Part shown: piece by piece, positions 29,258-38,080 of the stretch | Layout of the letters: the number at the start of each line of letters is the position of its first letter | Position numbering within the stretch: the stretch's first letter is position 1 | From: JACVRW01 sp963728155 | Lineage (GTDB): Bacteria; Actinomycetota; Thermoleophilia; Solirubrobacterales; Thermoleophilaceae | Length of the DNA stretch: 64,000 nt | Assembly: GCA_963728155.1 (NCBI GenBank) | Contig: CAVSJF010000014.1 | Span: 106,526-170,525, forward strand | Direction: 5' to 3' | Position numbers and translations under genes: made by a program | The notes under the pieces: generated by a model | Database searches by the model: none | What the model saw: the letters and a program-made list of their open reading frames with translations, nothing else | What the model was told of the DNA's origin: nothing

Positions 29258-30733
29258 GTGGCGGGGGAATCGCGAACTCGGGCTCCCGGCGCCGAACGGG
29301 GTTTCCGGCTGCCGGTCTGGGCCTGGCTGCCGCCCGCTTCCCTCGCCGGCCTGCTGATCGCCGTGATCTGGCCGATGCTGGGCCTGCTCGTGGCGGCCGT
29401 GATCGTGGTGAGCGTCCTCGCGGTGCGGGCTCCGCTCTACGCGCTGCCCGCCGGGCTGTTGCTTCTGGGTTTCGAGGGCTCGATCAAGATGCGCCTCACC
29501 GTGGAGGATGCCCCCTCCGCGATCCCCCTGGGCGCCGCGCTGATCGACCTCGCCCTCTTCATCGCCCTGGCCGGTCTCATCGCGAGTGACCGCGCCGAGT
29601 CGCTGCGGCTGCTCTGGCAACGCGCGGGCCGAGCCGAGCGGTGGGTGGCCTATGCCCTCGCCGGCTGGCTGGCCCTGGCGGTGCTGCAGATCCCGCTGAG
29701 CGGAAACCTGGTCGACGGGATCGAGGGATTTCGCCTCGTCCACGTGTACGTGCTGCTCTTCCTGGGCGGCGTCGTGCTGGCCGCCCGGATGCCGCCGGAC
29801 CGGCTCGGGCAGGTCCTGCTCTGGGTCATCGCTCCGATCGCGCTCTATGCCGCGTTTCGCGGCATCGTCGGGCCCACGGACAACGAGCGCGAGTTCGTGG
29901 AGCTGCGCACCAACAACTTCGAGATCGGCGAGACGCCCAAGAACAGCGGCTCGTTCACCAGCTCGTTCGGACTGGCCAGCTTCCTGGTGCCGGCCGGCGT
30001 GTTCGCCCTTGTCGTGGCGTTCCTCGTGCCCGCGCGGCGGGCGCTCAGCGTGCTCGTGTTCCTGCTGTCGATGGTGGGGGTGATCGCCTCCTATGTCCGG
30101 ACGGCACTGGTCGCGGTCGTGGGCGGCACACTCGTGCTCGCGGCGGTGATGGTCGGGGGCGCGGGCGTGCCGCAGCGCCGCCGCCGATACGCAGCCGCGC
30201 TGATCGTGCTGGTGCTCGTGGGCGGGTACGGCGCCACGCTCGTGGCCGGAACGGCCGACGAACGCGCCGAGCAGCGGGCTGAGAGCCTCCTCAATCCTTT
30301 CGCGGACGAGTCGGTTCAGACCCGCTTCGACACCTGGGAGGCGTCGCTCGAGAAGGTGGCGGCCGAGCCCCTCGGCACGGGCCTGGGAACGGTCGGTCGC
30401 GCCACCGTGACCGAGGGCGACAGCGGTGACGACAGCGACGGCGACCTCAGCGGGCGCGGCACCTACACCGACAGCAGCTACCTGCTGATCCTCCAGGAGC
30501 AGGGGTTCATCGGCGGTGCTTTGTTCCTGTTCGGAATCGTGGGAGTGACGGTGCTGTTCGCTCGCCGCCTGGCGAGGGGCGATCCCATGGGGCGCCCGCT
30601 CGGGGTGGCGGCGCTCGTCGCCTTCAGCAGCTTTCTCGTGCTGTTTCTCATGGCCGACTACATCGAGCAGCCCGGGAAGGCCCTGGCCTGGACGCTGCTG
30701 GGAATCGCCGGCTGGGAGGCCCACCGGCCGTGA
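29258..30733 (+). CDS. O-antigen polymerase/ligase-type membrane protein
   Basis: 491 residues from the GTG at 29258, which has TAGGGT eight bases upstream; the longer open frame would overlap the flippase. About 11 helices and an extended extracytoplasmic loop with NNFEIGETPKNSGSFTSS and GTGLGTVGRATV. The latter is the GxGLG-type motif of Wzy_C proteins. The acidic stretch GDSGDDSDGDLSG sits in the loop. It likely polymerises the product of the adjacent GT2 and flippase. Its stop overlaps the start of the Wzz-like gene in the four bases GTGA. Confidence 0.78.
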   Translation: MAGESRTRAPGAERGFRLPVWAWLPPASLAGLLIAVIWPMLGLLVAAVIVVSVLAVRAPLYALPAGLLLLGFEGSIKMRLTVEDAPSAIPLGAALIDLALFIALAGLIASDRAESLRLLWQRAGRAERWVAYALAGWLALAVLQIPLSGNLVDGIEGFRLVHVYVLLFLGGVVLAARMPPDRLGQVLLWVIAPIALYAAFRGIVGPTDNEREFVELRTNNFEIGETPKNSGSFTSSFGLASFLVPAGVFALVVAFLVPARRALSVLVFLLSMVGVIASYVRTALVAVVGGTLVLAAVMVGGAGVPQRRRRYAAALIVLVLVGGYGATLVAGTADERAEQRAESLLNPFADESVQTRFDTWEASLEKVAAEPLGTGLGTVGRATVTEGDSGDDSDGDLSGRGTYTDSSYLLILQEQGFIGGALFLFGIVGVTVLFARRLARGDPMGRPLGVAALVAFSSFLVLFLMADYIEQPGKALAWTLLGIAGWEAHRP

Positions 30734-31425
30734 GGGGCTCGATGCAGGACTTCCTCGTCTCGCTGCGCTCGGCCTTCGCCGATCTCCGGAGCGAATCTCC
30801 CCGGACTCTCGTGCTCGTGGCGGTGTGCGGCCTGGTCGTGGCGATCGGACCCTTGGCGCTCGCGTTGACGCGCAAGGATGAGTATCGCGCCTTCGGCTCG
30901 ATTGCTCAGAGGGCCGAGCTTGCCGAGCTCACACCGGCCGAGAACGTCGCCGGCGTCGAGCTGGTCATGGGCGCCAGCCTCGGCTCTCCCGACCTGCAGA
31001 GGGCGGTGGCCCGGGGGGCGGGGGGTTGGTTGAGCGCCGGCCAAGTGACAAGACACGTCACCCTGGAGGGCCGGTGGCGAGAGGGGCGTCCCGAGGTGCT
31101 GATCACCACGCGGGCTTCTGCTCCGGACGACGCGCGGACACTCGCCGTCGCCGTCAGCCGCGCCCTGAGCCAGAGGGCCGAGCTGGTCGCTCGCCTGGGA
31201 GACGCGTACGCCATCCTGCTGCGGGATGGGGGTCGAGCGTTTGAGCCGCCAGGGCCCGTGCAAGCCGAAAGCGAGCGCCCGACGGACTCGGTGATCGCAG
31301 CCGTCCCGGGTCGGATGCCTCCTCGTCCGGAGCCGCTCTGGGCGCTGGTCGCAGGGCTGGCCCTCGCCGCGGCCTTGATCATCGTCGTCCTGGCCTTCGG
31401 GCGCCCGCGTCAGCTCGCGCCGTGA
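30730..31425 (+). CDS. Wzz-like chain-length protein without kinase domain
   Basis: 231 residues with one membrane helix near 27-46 and a second near 203-223, bracketing an extracytoplasmic domain of about 150 residues. This is the topology of Wzz/YveK chain-length determinants and resembles the first half of the Wzc-like protein at 19933, but there is no ATPase domain. Sequence motifs are weak, so the assignment rests on topology and position after a polymerase with a GTGA overlap. The linker before the second helix is Pro-rich. It converges on the GT4 at 31410 with a 16-base overlap. Confidence 0.6.
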   Translation: MRGSMQDFLVSLRSAFADLRSESPRTLVLVAVCGLVVAIGPLALALTRKDEYRAFGSIAQRAELAELTPAENVAGVELVMGASLGSPDLQRAVARGAGGWLSAGQVTRHVTLEGRWREGRPEVLITTRASAPDDARTLAVAVSRALSQRAELVARLGDAYAILLRDGGRAFEPPGPVQAESERPTDSVIAAVPGRMPPRPEPLWALVAGLALAAALIIVVLAFGRPRQLAP

Positions 31426-32540
31426 GCGCGCAGCACCTCGGTCATGCGCTCACGAAAGCGCTCCTCGGAAAAGCGCTCGGCACCCCGGCGCAGGTCGGCC
31501 GAGTCCCATGTGCGCCCCGCCAGCTCCTCGATCCCGGCGCGTATGAAAGCTGGATCGGTGGCGTCGGCCACCAGGATTCCGTCACGGCCCGGGCGCACGA
31601 TGTCCCGGGCCCCGCCCCGGTCCGCGCCGACGACCGGCGTTCCGGCGGCGAGAGCCTCGACCATCGAGATCCCGAAGTCCTCCTCGCCCACGTGGATGAA
31701 CCCTGAGGCGCTCGCGAACAGCTGGGCGAGGCGCTCACGCGAGACCCATCCCAGCAGCTCCGCGTTGTTCGGCAGAGCCGCTCGCAACTCGTTCTCCAGT
31801 GGTCCCACGCCAACCATGGTCAGCCTGAGGTCGGGCAGGCCGCGAAAGGCTTCCGCCACCTCGAGCGGGCGTTTGTAGGGCACGAGCCGGTGCACCCACA
31901 GGTAGCGCCCGGCCTCGCGTTCGACATCCCTCGGGAAGTCGGCGATCGCCACCGGGGGAGGCACCACCGTTGCCTCTCGCCCGTAGAACTGCGAGATGCG
32001 CTCGGCGACGGCTGTCGAATTGGCCACGTACACATCCGGCCGCTGCGCCGCCGCGCGATCGGAGCGCCGCAGGCTTCCGCGCATGACCGCCAGCGCGGCG
32101 CCCTTCGCTCCGCTCACGCGGCCCTCCTCGGTCTCCGGCATCCACACGTAGCGCATCGGTGTGTGGCAGTAGCACAGGTGAAGGGCGCCGGGCGCCCGGC
32201 GCACACCCGCCGCACAGGCGTGCGAAGAGCTGACCACGATCTCGTACTTCATCAGGTCGAGGCTCCTGAAATAGCGGGGCATGTAGGGCAGCAGCCAGCG
32301 CCAGCGTCCCGGATCGTGGCCCCTCTGGCGGATGCCGGGCAGGCGGCCGAGGCGCGACTCTTGAACGATGGCGGAGGCGAGCCGGTCCGGTAGGAGCTCT
32401 CGCGCTGCATGGAAGGTGAGGACATCCGGGTCGCGGGCGAAGGCGTCGAACAGGGCGTAGCACGTGCGCTCCGAGCCGTGGAAGCCCTGGAACCAGTCGT
32501 GGACGATTGCGGCCGGCGCCGTGAGGCGCTCGGCGCTCAC
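31410..32540 (-). CDS. Glycosyltransferase family 4
   Basis: 376 residues from a GTG at 32540 whose bases overlap the TGA of the upstream fusion gene. The protein begins MSAERLTAPAAIVHDWFQGF and has LHLCYCHTPMRYVWMPE, a motif shared with the GT4 at 8139, so these two are of one subfamily. Donor-domain motifs are VPPPVAIADF, LWVHRLVPYKRP and EEDFGISMVEALAAGTPVVG with the E-x7-E pair. It is the last gene of a four-gene minus-strand operon. Confidence 0.88.
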   Translation of the reverse strand: MSAERLTAPAAIVHDWFQGFHGSERTCYALFDAFARDPDVLTFHAARELLPDRLASAIVQESRLGRLPGIRQRGHDPGRWRWLLPYMPRYFRSLDLMKYEIVVSSSHACAAGVRRAPGALHLCYCHTPMRYVWMPETEEGRVSGAKGAALAVMRGSLRRSDRAAAQRPDVYVANSTAVAERISQFYGREATVVPPPVAIADFPRDVEREAGRYLWVHRLVPYKRPLEVAEAFRGLPDLRLTMVGVGPLENELRAALPNNAELLGWVSRERLAQLFASASGFIHVGEEDFGISMVEALAAGTPVVGADRGGARDIVRPGRDGILVADATDPAFIRAGIEELAGRTWDSADLRRGAERFSEERFRERMTEVLRAHGAS

Positions 32541-34708
32541 GCGGAGCGCGAGTCGGAGCCGTGGTTGTCCGTATAGCCCTTGTGCCTGCGAAGCGCGCGA
32601 CGGAAGCCGAGCGGCCGGCGCAGTGACATGCGCCGCCGGTGCGGCTCGCCCTTGCGCCGGTAGCTGCGCCATTCCAGCAGGCCGCGCATCCGCCCCCGCA
32701 GGGGCGCCAGCGTGCGCGCGCTGGCCGAGGCGTAGAGCACGTAGGCGAGGTCGTAGGCGAACATCCACGGCGCGTGCAGGAACAGGGTCCCGGGGGTGGC
32801 GTTCTTGGCGAGCGTGCGGACCCGGTTGCGGCCGACCAGGTACAGCTTGGTCGGGGATCCGTGGCCGGCGGTCGCCGAATGGTGGTGGTACACGATGGCC
32901 TCGGGCGCGTAGAGCGCTCGCCAGCCGTGAGCCTGGGCGCGCCACGCCAGGTCGGCATCCTCGAAGAAGGCGAAGAAGCTCTCGTCGAACCCGCCGACCT
33001 GCTCGAGCATCTCGCGCCGGAAGATCGCGGCTCCGCCCGTCGCCCCGAATACCTCGTAGGGCTCGCGCTCGCGGTGCGCGGATATGGGGGCCCCGACCAG
33101 GCGATCGGCCGCGATGCCGAGGCGGTCGAGCTCGAGGCCGGCGGAGTTCAGCACGTTGCGCCGGTCGGCGAAGCGCATCTGGGCGGCCACGGCGCCGACG
33201 CGCGGATCGAGCCGGCCGGCGTCCAGCATCACCCGCAGGGCGTCCGGCTCGATCGTGGTGTCGTTGTTGAACACGGCGATCCACTCGCCGGCGGCCGCCG
33301 CGACTCCGCGCGCCACTCCGCCGGCGAAGCCTTCGTTGCGGTTCAGGGAGATGATCTTCACGTTGGGGAACTGTTCCTCCACGAGCTCGACGGATCCGTC
33401 GCCCGATCCGTTGTCGACCACGACCACCTCGGCGTCGTCGGCCACCTCGCGGTTGGCCCTGTCGAGTGACTCGAGGCAGTTCTGCAGGAGATCGCGGCGC
33501 TCGTGGTTGACGATGACCGTCGACACGGCGACCCCGGTCCGCTGCCCGGCCGGGCGCGCCGAGAGCGATCCGGTGAGGTTGATCGGCTCGTCCTGCGCAA
33601 GCACCTCGCCTATGGCCGCGTCGGTCAGGCGCGCCGTGCGGTCCCAGGTGAACGCGGATGCGCGCCGCAGCCCGGCCTCGATCAGCCGCTCGCGTGCAAC
33701 CTCGTCAGATGCGGCCAGCGCCACCGCGTCGGCGAGCACCGCGCCGTCGGTGGGGTCGACCAGGATGGCCGCGTCGCCACAGGTCTCGGGCAGGGCGGTG
33801 CGGTCGGCCGCCACCACCGGCACGCCGCTGGCCATCGCCTCGAGGACCGGGAGCCCGAAGCCCTCGTAGAGCGATGGCATGGCCAGCGCGAGCGCTCCGG
33901 CGTAGAGCCCCGGCAGATGCTTCTCCTCGACGTAGCCCAGCGCCCTCATGGGCGGCGCTTCCCCGGCGCGCATGTAGGCGCGCCCCGAGCCGGCGGACAC
34001 CAGCTCGATGCCGAGCTCGGCCAGCCGCCGTCCGGCGTCGGCCAGGGCGGCCACGTTCTTGCGCGCGATGCGGGTGCCGACGACGAGCACGTAGGGACGC
34101 TCGAGCCCGTGGGCCAGCCGCACCGGCTGGGAGTCGGCCTCGGGCGAGAAGCGCTCGTCCACGCCGTTGGGCACGACGGCGACCCGCTCGGGATCGAGCC
34201 CCAGGCCGTCGGCGAGCTCCTGGCGCGAGAACTCCGACGGCGCGATCACGCGGCGCGCGTTGCGGGCCAGCATGGGCAGGATGCGGCGCTGATAGGAGGC
34301 GTAGGGCGGTGAGTACCAGCCGGGGTGCCGCAAAGCGGCGAGGTCGTGGATGACCACCACGCTGCGCCGCGACGCGGCCGGAGCGAGGTTGGCGGGGCAG
34401 TAGAGCACCCTGGCGTGGCGGTTGGCCGCCGGCAGCACGGCCTGCTCCCAGAGGTGGCCGGCGCGGTGGGCGAAGGCGCTCGGAGGCCGCACCACGGCGT
34501 AGCGGTCCGGGCGCAGGCGGGGCAGCCGGCCCGCCATCTCCTTGGCCACCCGCTCCACTCCGCCTATCTCGCGCCGCGCGGCGGCCCGGGCGTCGATGAT
34601 CACCGGTGCGTGGCGCCGTGATACGGACCCGTTCCGATGCGCCGGCGGCGCGGGTTCAGCCGGGTTGGCCGTCGAAGCGCCGCGGTCGGCGGGCGCGATC
34701 TCGGTCAC
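32537..34708 (-). CDS. Bifunctional glycosyltransferase: GT4 domain fused to GT2 domain
   Basis: 723 residues. Residues about 36-370 form a GT-B family 4 domain (GGVERVAKEMAGRLP, VPNGVDERF, VVGTRIARKNVAAL, LYEGFGLPVLEAMASGVPVVA). After a linker (about 371-393), residues 394-690 form a GT-A family 2 domain (STVIVNHERRDLLQN, VDNGSGDGS, FNNDTT at 480-485, FFEDADLAWR at 581-590). One polypeptide would thus add two sugars in sequence, one retaining and one inverting. The basic C-terminus may bind the membrane. The frame is intact throughout, so the fusion is not an assembly error from a lost stop. It sits between an LPXTG protein and a GT4. Confidence 0.88.
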   Translation of the reverse strand: MTEIAPADRGASTANPAEPAPPAHRNGSVSRRHAPVIIDARAAARREIGGVERVAKEMAGRLPRLRPDRYAVVRPPSAFAHRAGHLWEQAVLPAANRHARVLYCPANLAPAASRRSVVVIHDLAALRHPGWYSPPYASYQRRILPMLARNARRVIAPSEFSRQELADGLGLDPERVAVVPNGVDERFSPEADSQPVRLAHGLERPYVLVVGTRIARKNVAALADAGRRLAELGIELVSAGSGRAYMRAGEAPPMRALGYVEEKHLPGLYAGALALAMPSLYEGFGLPVLEAMASGVPVVAADRTALPETCGDAAILVDPTDGAVLADAVALAASDEVARERLIEAGLRRASAFTWDRTARLTDAAIGEVLAQDEPINLTGSLSARPAGQRTGVAVSTVIVNHERRDLLQNCLESLDRANREVADDAEVVVVDNGSGDGSVELVEEQFPNVKIISLNRNEGFAGGVARGVAAAAGEWIAVFNNDTTIEPDALRVMLDAGRLDPRVGAVAAQMRFADRRNVLNSAGLELDRLGIAADRLVGAPISAHREREPYEVFGATGGAAIFRREMLEQVGGFDESFFAFFEDADLAWRAQAHGWRALYAPEAIVYHHHSATAGHGSPTKLYLVGRNRVRTLAKNATPGTLFLHAPWMFAYDLAYVLYASASARTLAPLRGRMRGLLEWRSYRRKGEPHRRRMSLRRPLGFRRALRRHKGYTDNHGSDSRSA

Positions 34709-35100
34709 ACACGTCGCCTGAGCGCGCAGCCGCCGCCCAGGAGAAAAGCTCCAATCGCAGCGAGCCCGATCACGGGCAGGCCGGTGCGCGGCAGGGCCGC
34801 GCCCTCAGAGGTCGTGGTTGCCGAGGGTGCGGCGGTCTCGGGGACCACCGAGTCGTCGACGCCGGCTTCGGGCACCTCGGCGGGCGGTGGGGCCGGGGTC
34901 GAATCGCCGCCTCCGCCGCCTCCGCCGCCCTGCCCGGCCGAGTCCCCGCCGCCTCCGTTCGAGCCATCGTCGTTCTGGAAAGGATCCACGTACTGGTCGT
35001 CACCGGCACTCTGGCCCAGCGCGGTTTCCGGCGCCACGGTGCCGGCGGCCGCGAGGACCAGGAACAGCATGAGCACTAGCGGCAAAGGGACCCTGCGCAT
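34705..35100 (-). CDS. LPXTG-anchored small surface protein
   Basis: 131 residues from an ATG at 35100; a longer open frame would overlap the ligase gene. A signal peptide (core about 6-20) leads to a Gly-rich, Pro/Thr/Ser-rich, acidic linker of about 75 residues. The C-terminus is a complete sortase signal: LPRTG at 103-107, a hydrophobic helix 108-125 and the tail RRRV. It should be attached to the peptidoglycan by a sortase (none seen in this window). It has no recognisable folded domain. Its stop codon overlaps the GTG of the glycosyltransferase fusion, linking a wall-anchored protein to polysaccharide synthesis. Confidence 0.75.
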   Translation of the reverse strand: MRRVPLPLVLMLFLVLAAAGTVAPETALGQSAGDDQYVDPFQNDDGSNGGGGDSAGQGGGGGGGGDSTPAPPPAEVPEAGVDDSVVPETAAPSATTTSEGAALPRTGLPVIGLAAIGAFLLGGGCALRRRV

Positions 35101-35135
35101 CACAAGATTCCTAGCAGATGCGCGTGAATGCTCGA

Positions 35136-36605
35136 TCACTCTCGTCCATTGACCGGTGCCGCCGCGAGCGCGGGATCGTTCTCCCACCAGGCTATGGCCG
35201 CGGCGGCCAGGAGCAGGGCGGGCAGCGTGACCGCGGGCATCTCCCAATCCCAGTCGAGGCCGGCGTGCACCGCCCAGACGACCAAGCCCGCGGCGATCCC
35301 GGCACCGGTAGCGGGGCTGACGCGGCACAGGCGCGCGACGGCGACCGCGATCCCTCCGAGGAAGAGGGCCAGGCACCCCAACCCCACGAGGCCCAGCTCC
35401 GCAGCGGTCTCGATGTAGAGCGAGTGCGCGTCTCCCGACGAATCCACGCGGTCGCGTTCGCGCAGCCAGCGGACCTGGAAGCCTCCGGATCCCACGCCGG
35501 CGATCGGCTCATCCATCCACGCTCGTCCCGCCACCTCCCAGTAGCGGTAGCGGTTGGTGTCCACCGAGCGAAACCGCTCGGGGTCGGCGCCCGGGGCCGG
35601 TGAGGTGACCTCGGGCCTGCCGTCGAAAACGGCCACCGCGGCCGTTGCGGCCACCACTACGATCACGGCGGACCCGAGCACGGCGACGGGCCGCGAGACT
35701 CCCAGCGTGGGCGAAGGCAGCCGAAGCCTCCCGCGCCGGGGTACGGCGACGGCCGCGGCAAGGGAGAGCCCGATCAGTGCGAGCAGCATCTGCAGACCCT
35801 CGCCGGAGTCGCCCTGTTCTCCCAGCTCGAGCGACTGGACGCTGTCGAAAGCCGTGGCGAGCAGGGCCGCAAGCGCGGCCAGCCCGGACACGAGGAGCGC
35901 GCTTCGCAACTGGGCGCGCCCGCTGGGCGCCAGGGCCAGCAGCACCAGCAACCCGGCAGCCGCGGCGGCCAGAGCGCCACGCGAGAAGCTGAGGTAGATC
36001 CCGAGGCCGAGCGTTACGCCGGATGCCGCCGCGGCCATACGGACCAGGCGCGGGCGATCGACATCGCCCGACACTCGGACTGCCATGACGAAGCCGATGG
36101 CGGCAACCGCGCCGAGAGCATTCCAGTAGGAGATCGGCTGTTCGAGCCTGCCCGCCGAGGTGCGGCTGCGGCTGAGTTCGATGAGGTCGGGCACAAGGCG
36201 CTCCGACAACCCGTAGGCGACGACGACGAACGCGCCGAGCACCAACAGCGGCTCCAACGGGCGGCGGGTCTGCTCGGCCCGTAGAAGGGCGATCGCGGCA
36301 ATGAAGAAGCCCAGGTACAGAACGAGCCGCTGTAGGTCGTCCTGGGCGCGGCCCGCGATTGGGGACCAGATGATCGACAGCGCCGTCCAGACGCACAGCA
36401 GCGCGAGCCCGCCGAGCGCGACCCGCCCCGCGCGCGAGCTGGGAAGCGGCTGGGGTGCCACGAGCACGGCAACGGCTACCAGGGCCCACGCCACGAGTCC
36501 GGCAACGATGCGGGGACGGTCGAAGAAGCCTCCGGAGAAGAACGCGAGCACAAACGGCCCGGTGATCAGGGCCACGGCGCCAAGGGTGGCCGGTGATCTC
36601 CGCAT
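35136..36605 (-). CDS. O-antigen ligase-type membrane protein (paralogue of the one at the right window end)
   Basis: 489 residues from the ATG at 36605, which has TACTGT eight bases upstream; the longer open frame upstream is spurious. About 12 helices. Signature stretches are SRTSAGRLEQPISYWNALGA, LYLSFSRGALAAA, and a periplasmic loop with RYRYWEVAGRAWMDEPIAGVGSGGF, ending HAGLDWDWEMPA. The same landmarks occur in the gene at 62934. It is probably an enzyme that transfers finished polymer, or a polymerase. It heads an operon with the LPXTG protein, the GT fusion and a GT4. Confidence 0.8.
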   Translation of the reverse strand: MRRSPATLGAVALITGPFVLAFFSGGFFDRPRIVAGLVAWALVAVAVLVAPQPLPSSRAGRVALGGLALLCVWTALSIIWSPIAGRAQDDLQRLVLYLGFFIAAIALLRAEQTRRPLEPLLVLGAFVVVAYGLSERLVPDLIELSRSRTSAGRLEQPISYWNALGAVAAIGFVMAVRVSGDVDRPRLVRMAAAASGVTLGLGIYLSFSRGALAAAAAGLLVLLALAPSGRAQLRSALLVSGLAALAALLATAFDSVQSLELGEQGDSGEGLQMLLALIGLSLAAAVAVPRRGRLRLPSPTLGVSRPVAVLGSAVIVVVAATAAVAVFDGRPEVTSPAPGADPERFRSVDTNRYRYWEVAGRAWMDEPIAGVGSGGFQVRWLRERDRVDSSGDAHSLYIETAAELGLVGLGCLALFLGGIAVAVARLCRVSPATGAGIAAGLVVWAVHAGLDWDWEMPAVTLPALLLAAAAIAWWENDPALAAAPVNGRE

Positions 36606-36613
36606 GTTCGGCC

Positions 36614-36619
36614 ACAGTA
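36614..36619 (-). promoter_or_regulatory. Promoter -10-like TACTGT, 8 bases before the ligase operon
   Basis: Minus strand, in a 39-base divergent space that also carries the hexamer for the TPR-like gene. Confidence 0.5.
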
Positions 36620-36631
36620 GCCCAGGCCACC

Positions 36632-36637
36632 TAGACT
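36632..36637 (+). promoter_or_regulatory. Promoter -10-like TAGACT, 7 bases before the TPR-like gene
   Basis: Plus strand partner of the divergent pair. It supports the GTG at 36645. Confidence 0.5.
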
Positions 36638-36644
36638 CGCTCGG

Positions 36645-37059
36645 GTGAGTTCGCCGGTCGCCCGCACGGTTCTGGTGGCAGCAACCTTGCTGGCCTTGGC
36701 CTGGTTGGGCCTCGGTTATCGCGCAGTGGCGCTCGAGGACCGGGGCAACGGCCACGCTGGCGAAGTTGCAAGAGGGCGGCGCGGATGCACAGGAGGTGGA
36801 TAACGCCATCGAAACCCTGCGCGCAGCCCAGCAGCTGAACGCCGACCGCGGCCCGCTGATCACCGAGGGCCTGGTTCTGACGTGGGGCGGTCGCAAGCGC
36901 CAGGCCGCCGCGGTCGCCGACGAGGTCACCGCGGCGGAGCCCGAGAACACCGTGGCGTGGATCCTGGCTTTCCTGTCGGCTCCTTCGGCCGAACGCTCCG
37001 ACCGGGCCCGTGCGAGGGCGGTCGAGCTGGATCCCTACGCCGAGCAGGCGCTGCCGTGA
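36645..37059 (+). CDS. Small membrane-anchored TPR-like protein, frameshifted once
   Basis: About 137 residues after a correction near 36755. The GTG at 36645 (TAGACT seven bases upstream) gives an N-terminal membrane helix (RTVLVAATLLALAWLGLGY). The second frame gives helical repeats (AIETLRAAQQLNAD, ALVLTW-like pairs) and the phrase EPENTVAWILAFL, then ARARAVELDPYAEQALP. The helix-turn-helix spacing suggests one or two TPR units. A homologous small protein lies at 62548, also beside an O-antigen-ligase paralogue. The function is unknown. It is divergent from the ligase gene. Confidence 0.6.
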
Positions 37060-37071
37060 TCCTCAGCTGCG

Positions 37072-37997
37072 TCAGCCAGGCGAAGCTGAGTGCGAAGCAG
37101 CCTCTCCCGTCGGCGTAGCGCCGTTGTCGGACGAGTGGGCGGGCATGCGCCCAGCCTCTTCGGCCGGGCTGCCGTCGGGGAGCAAGCCGCCCCGGCGACG
37201 CCGCCAGCGCGGGTGGGTGATACGCCGACGCTGCCGGGTGGCCGGATCCTGCGCAGCCGTGGCCCGAGAGCCGGGAGGAGGGCGGAGGGTGCGAAGCTTC
37301 GGCACCAGCATCAGCGCCTCGAAGGCGATCGGCAGCGACATCTTGCTCTCGCCGGCCTTGCGGTCTCGGAAGCGGATCGGCACCTCGCGGACGGTGAAGC
37401 CGGCCAGGAGCGCCCGGTAGGTCAGCTCGATGTTGAAGACGTAGCCCTGTGAGCGCAGCGTCGACGGCTCTACCGTCTCCAGCACCCGCCGGCGCACCAG
37501 GCGGTAGCCGCTCGTGAGATCGTTCACGCCCACCCCGAGAATGGTTCGGGCATAGAGCGAGCCGAACCGGCTGAGCAGCCGGCGCAACGGCGGCCAATCG
37601 GCGATCTCGCCGCCGTCCACATAGCGCGACCCGAGCACGAGGTCGCTGTTCTCGGCCGCCGCGAGAAGGGCCGGCAGATGCGCGGGATCGTGCGAGTAGT
37701 CGGCGTCCATCACCACCACGTAGTCCGCCCCTCGGGCCAGCGCGTACTGGAAGCCGGCCAGGTAGGCCTTCCCAGGCCCTGCTTGCCCGGCCGGTGGAGG
37801 ACCTCGACACTCGAGCGCTCCCGCGCGAGGCGATCCGCCAGCGCACCGGTGCCGTCCGGGGAGGCGTCATCGACCACCAGTACGCGCCAGTCGCCCGGGA
37901 CGGTCCGCTCCAGTTGGTCGGCCGTGGCCCGGACGACCTCTTCGAGATTGCCGGCTTCGTTGTAGGTGGGGAAGAAGACCCAGAGGCTTGGGGGCAT
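37072..37997 (-). CDS. Polyprenyl-phosphate mannosyltransferase-like GT2, frameshifted once
   Basis: About 308 residues after a correction near 37775. The N-terminus (ATG 37997, TATCGT eight bases upstream) has SLWVFFPTYNEAGNLEEVV and VVDDASPDGTG. The second frame has VVMDADYSHDP, the metal-binding motif of DPM1-like enzymes, and SGYRLVRRRV, IPIRFRDRKAGESKMS. These are the hallmarks of dolichol-phosphate mannose synthase homologues, which move a sugar from a nucleotide to polyprenyl phosphate. The last 60 residues are basic and unconserved. The product would feed GT-C enzymes outside the membrane. Confidence 0.82.
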
Positions 37998-38005
37998 TGT
38001 TCGAG

Positions 38006-38011
38006 ACGATA
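38006..38011 (-). promoter_or_regulatory. Promoter -10-like TATCGT, 8 bases before the DPM-like GT2
   Basis: Minus strand. The 83-base divergent spacer also has four copies of GTTCG, of unknown meaning. Confidence 0.45.
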
Positions 38012-38063
38012 CGGGTGACGCGGCTCGTTCGCCACACTCGTTCGGGGCCGGCCGTGCGTTCGC

Positions 38064-38069
38064 TAGCGT
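38064..38069 (+). promoter_or_regulatory. Promoter -10-like TAGCGT, 11 bases before the GT4
   Basis: Plus strand. It supports the ATG at 38081, which is in a different frame from the main body of the gene. Confidence 0.45.
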
Positions 38070-38080
38070 CTCACGCCGCA

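Noticed and set aside
29249..30724. 491-codon minus-strand frame opposite the polymerase
   Set aside because: It mirrors the polymerase exactly, has no family motif, and is biased to His/Gln/Glu; an antisense shadow.
34892..34935. Gly-rich run in the LPXTG gene as a misassembled simple repeat
   Set aside because: The run stays in frame, lies in a linker between signal peptide and sortase signal, and such linkers are normal for surface proteins.
37998..38080. Four GTTCG copies in the divergent spacer as an operator
   Set aside because: The pentamer is short and irregularly spaced, and similar words are common in this GC-rich sequence; not enough to call a binding site.
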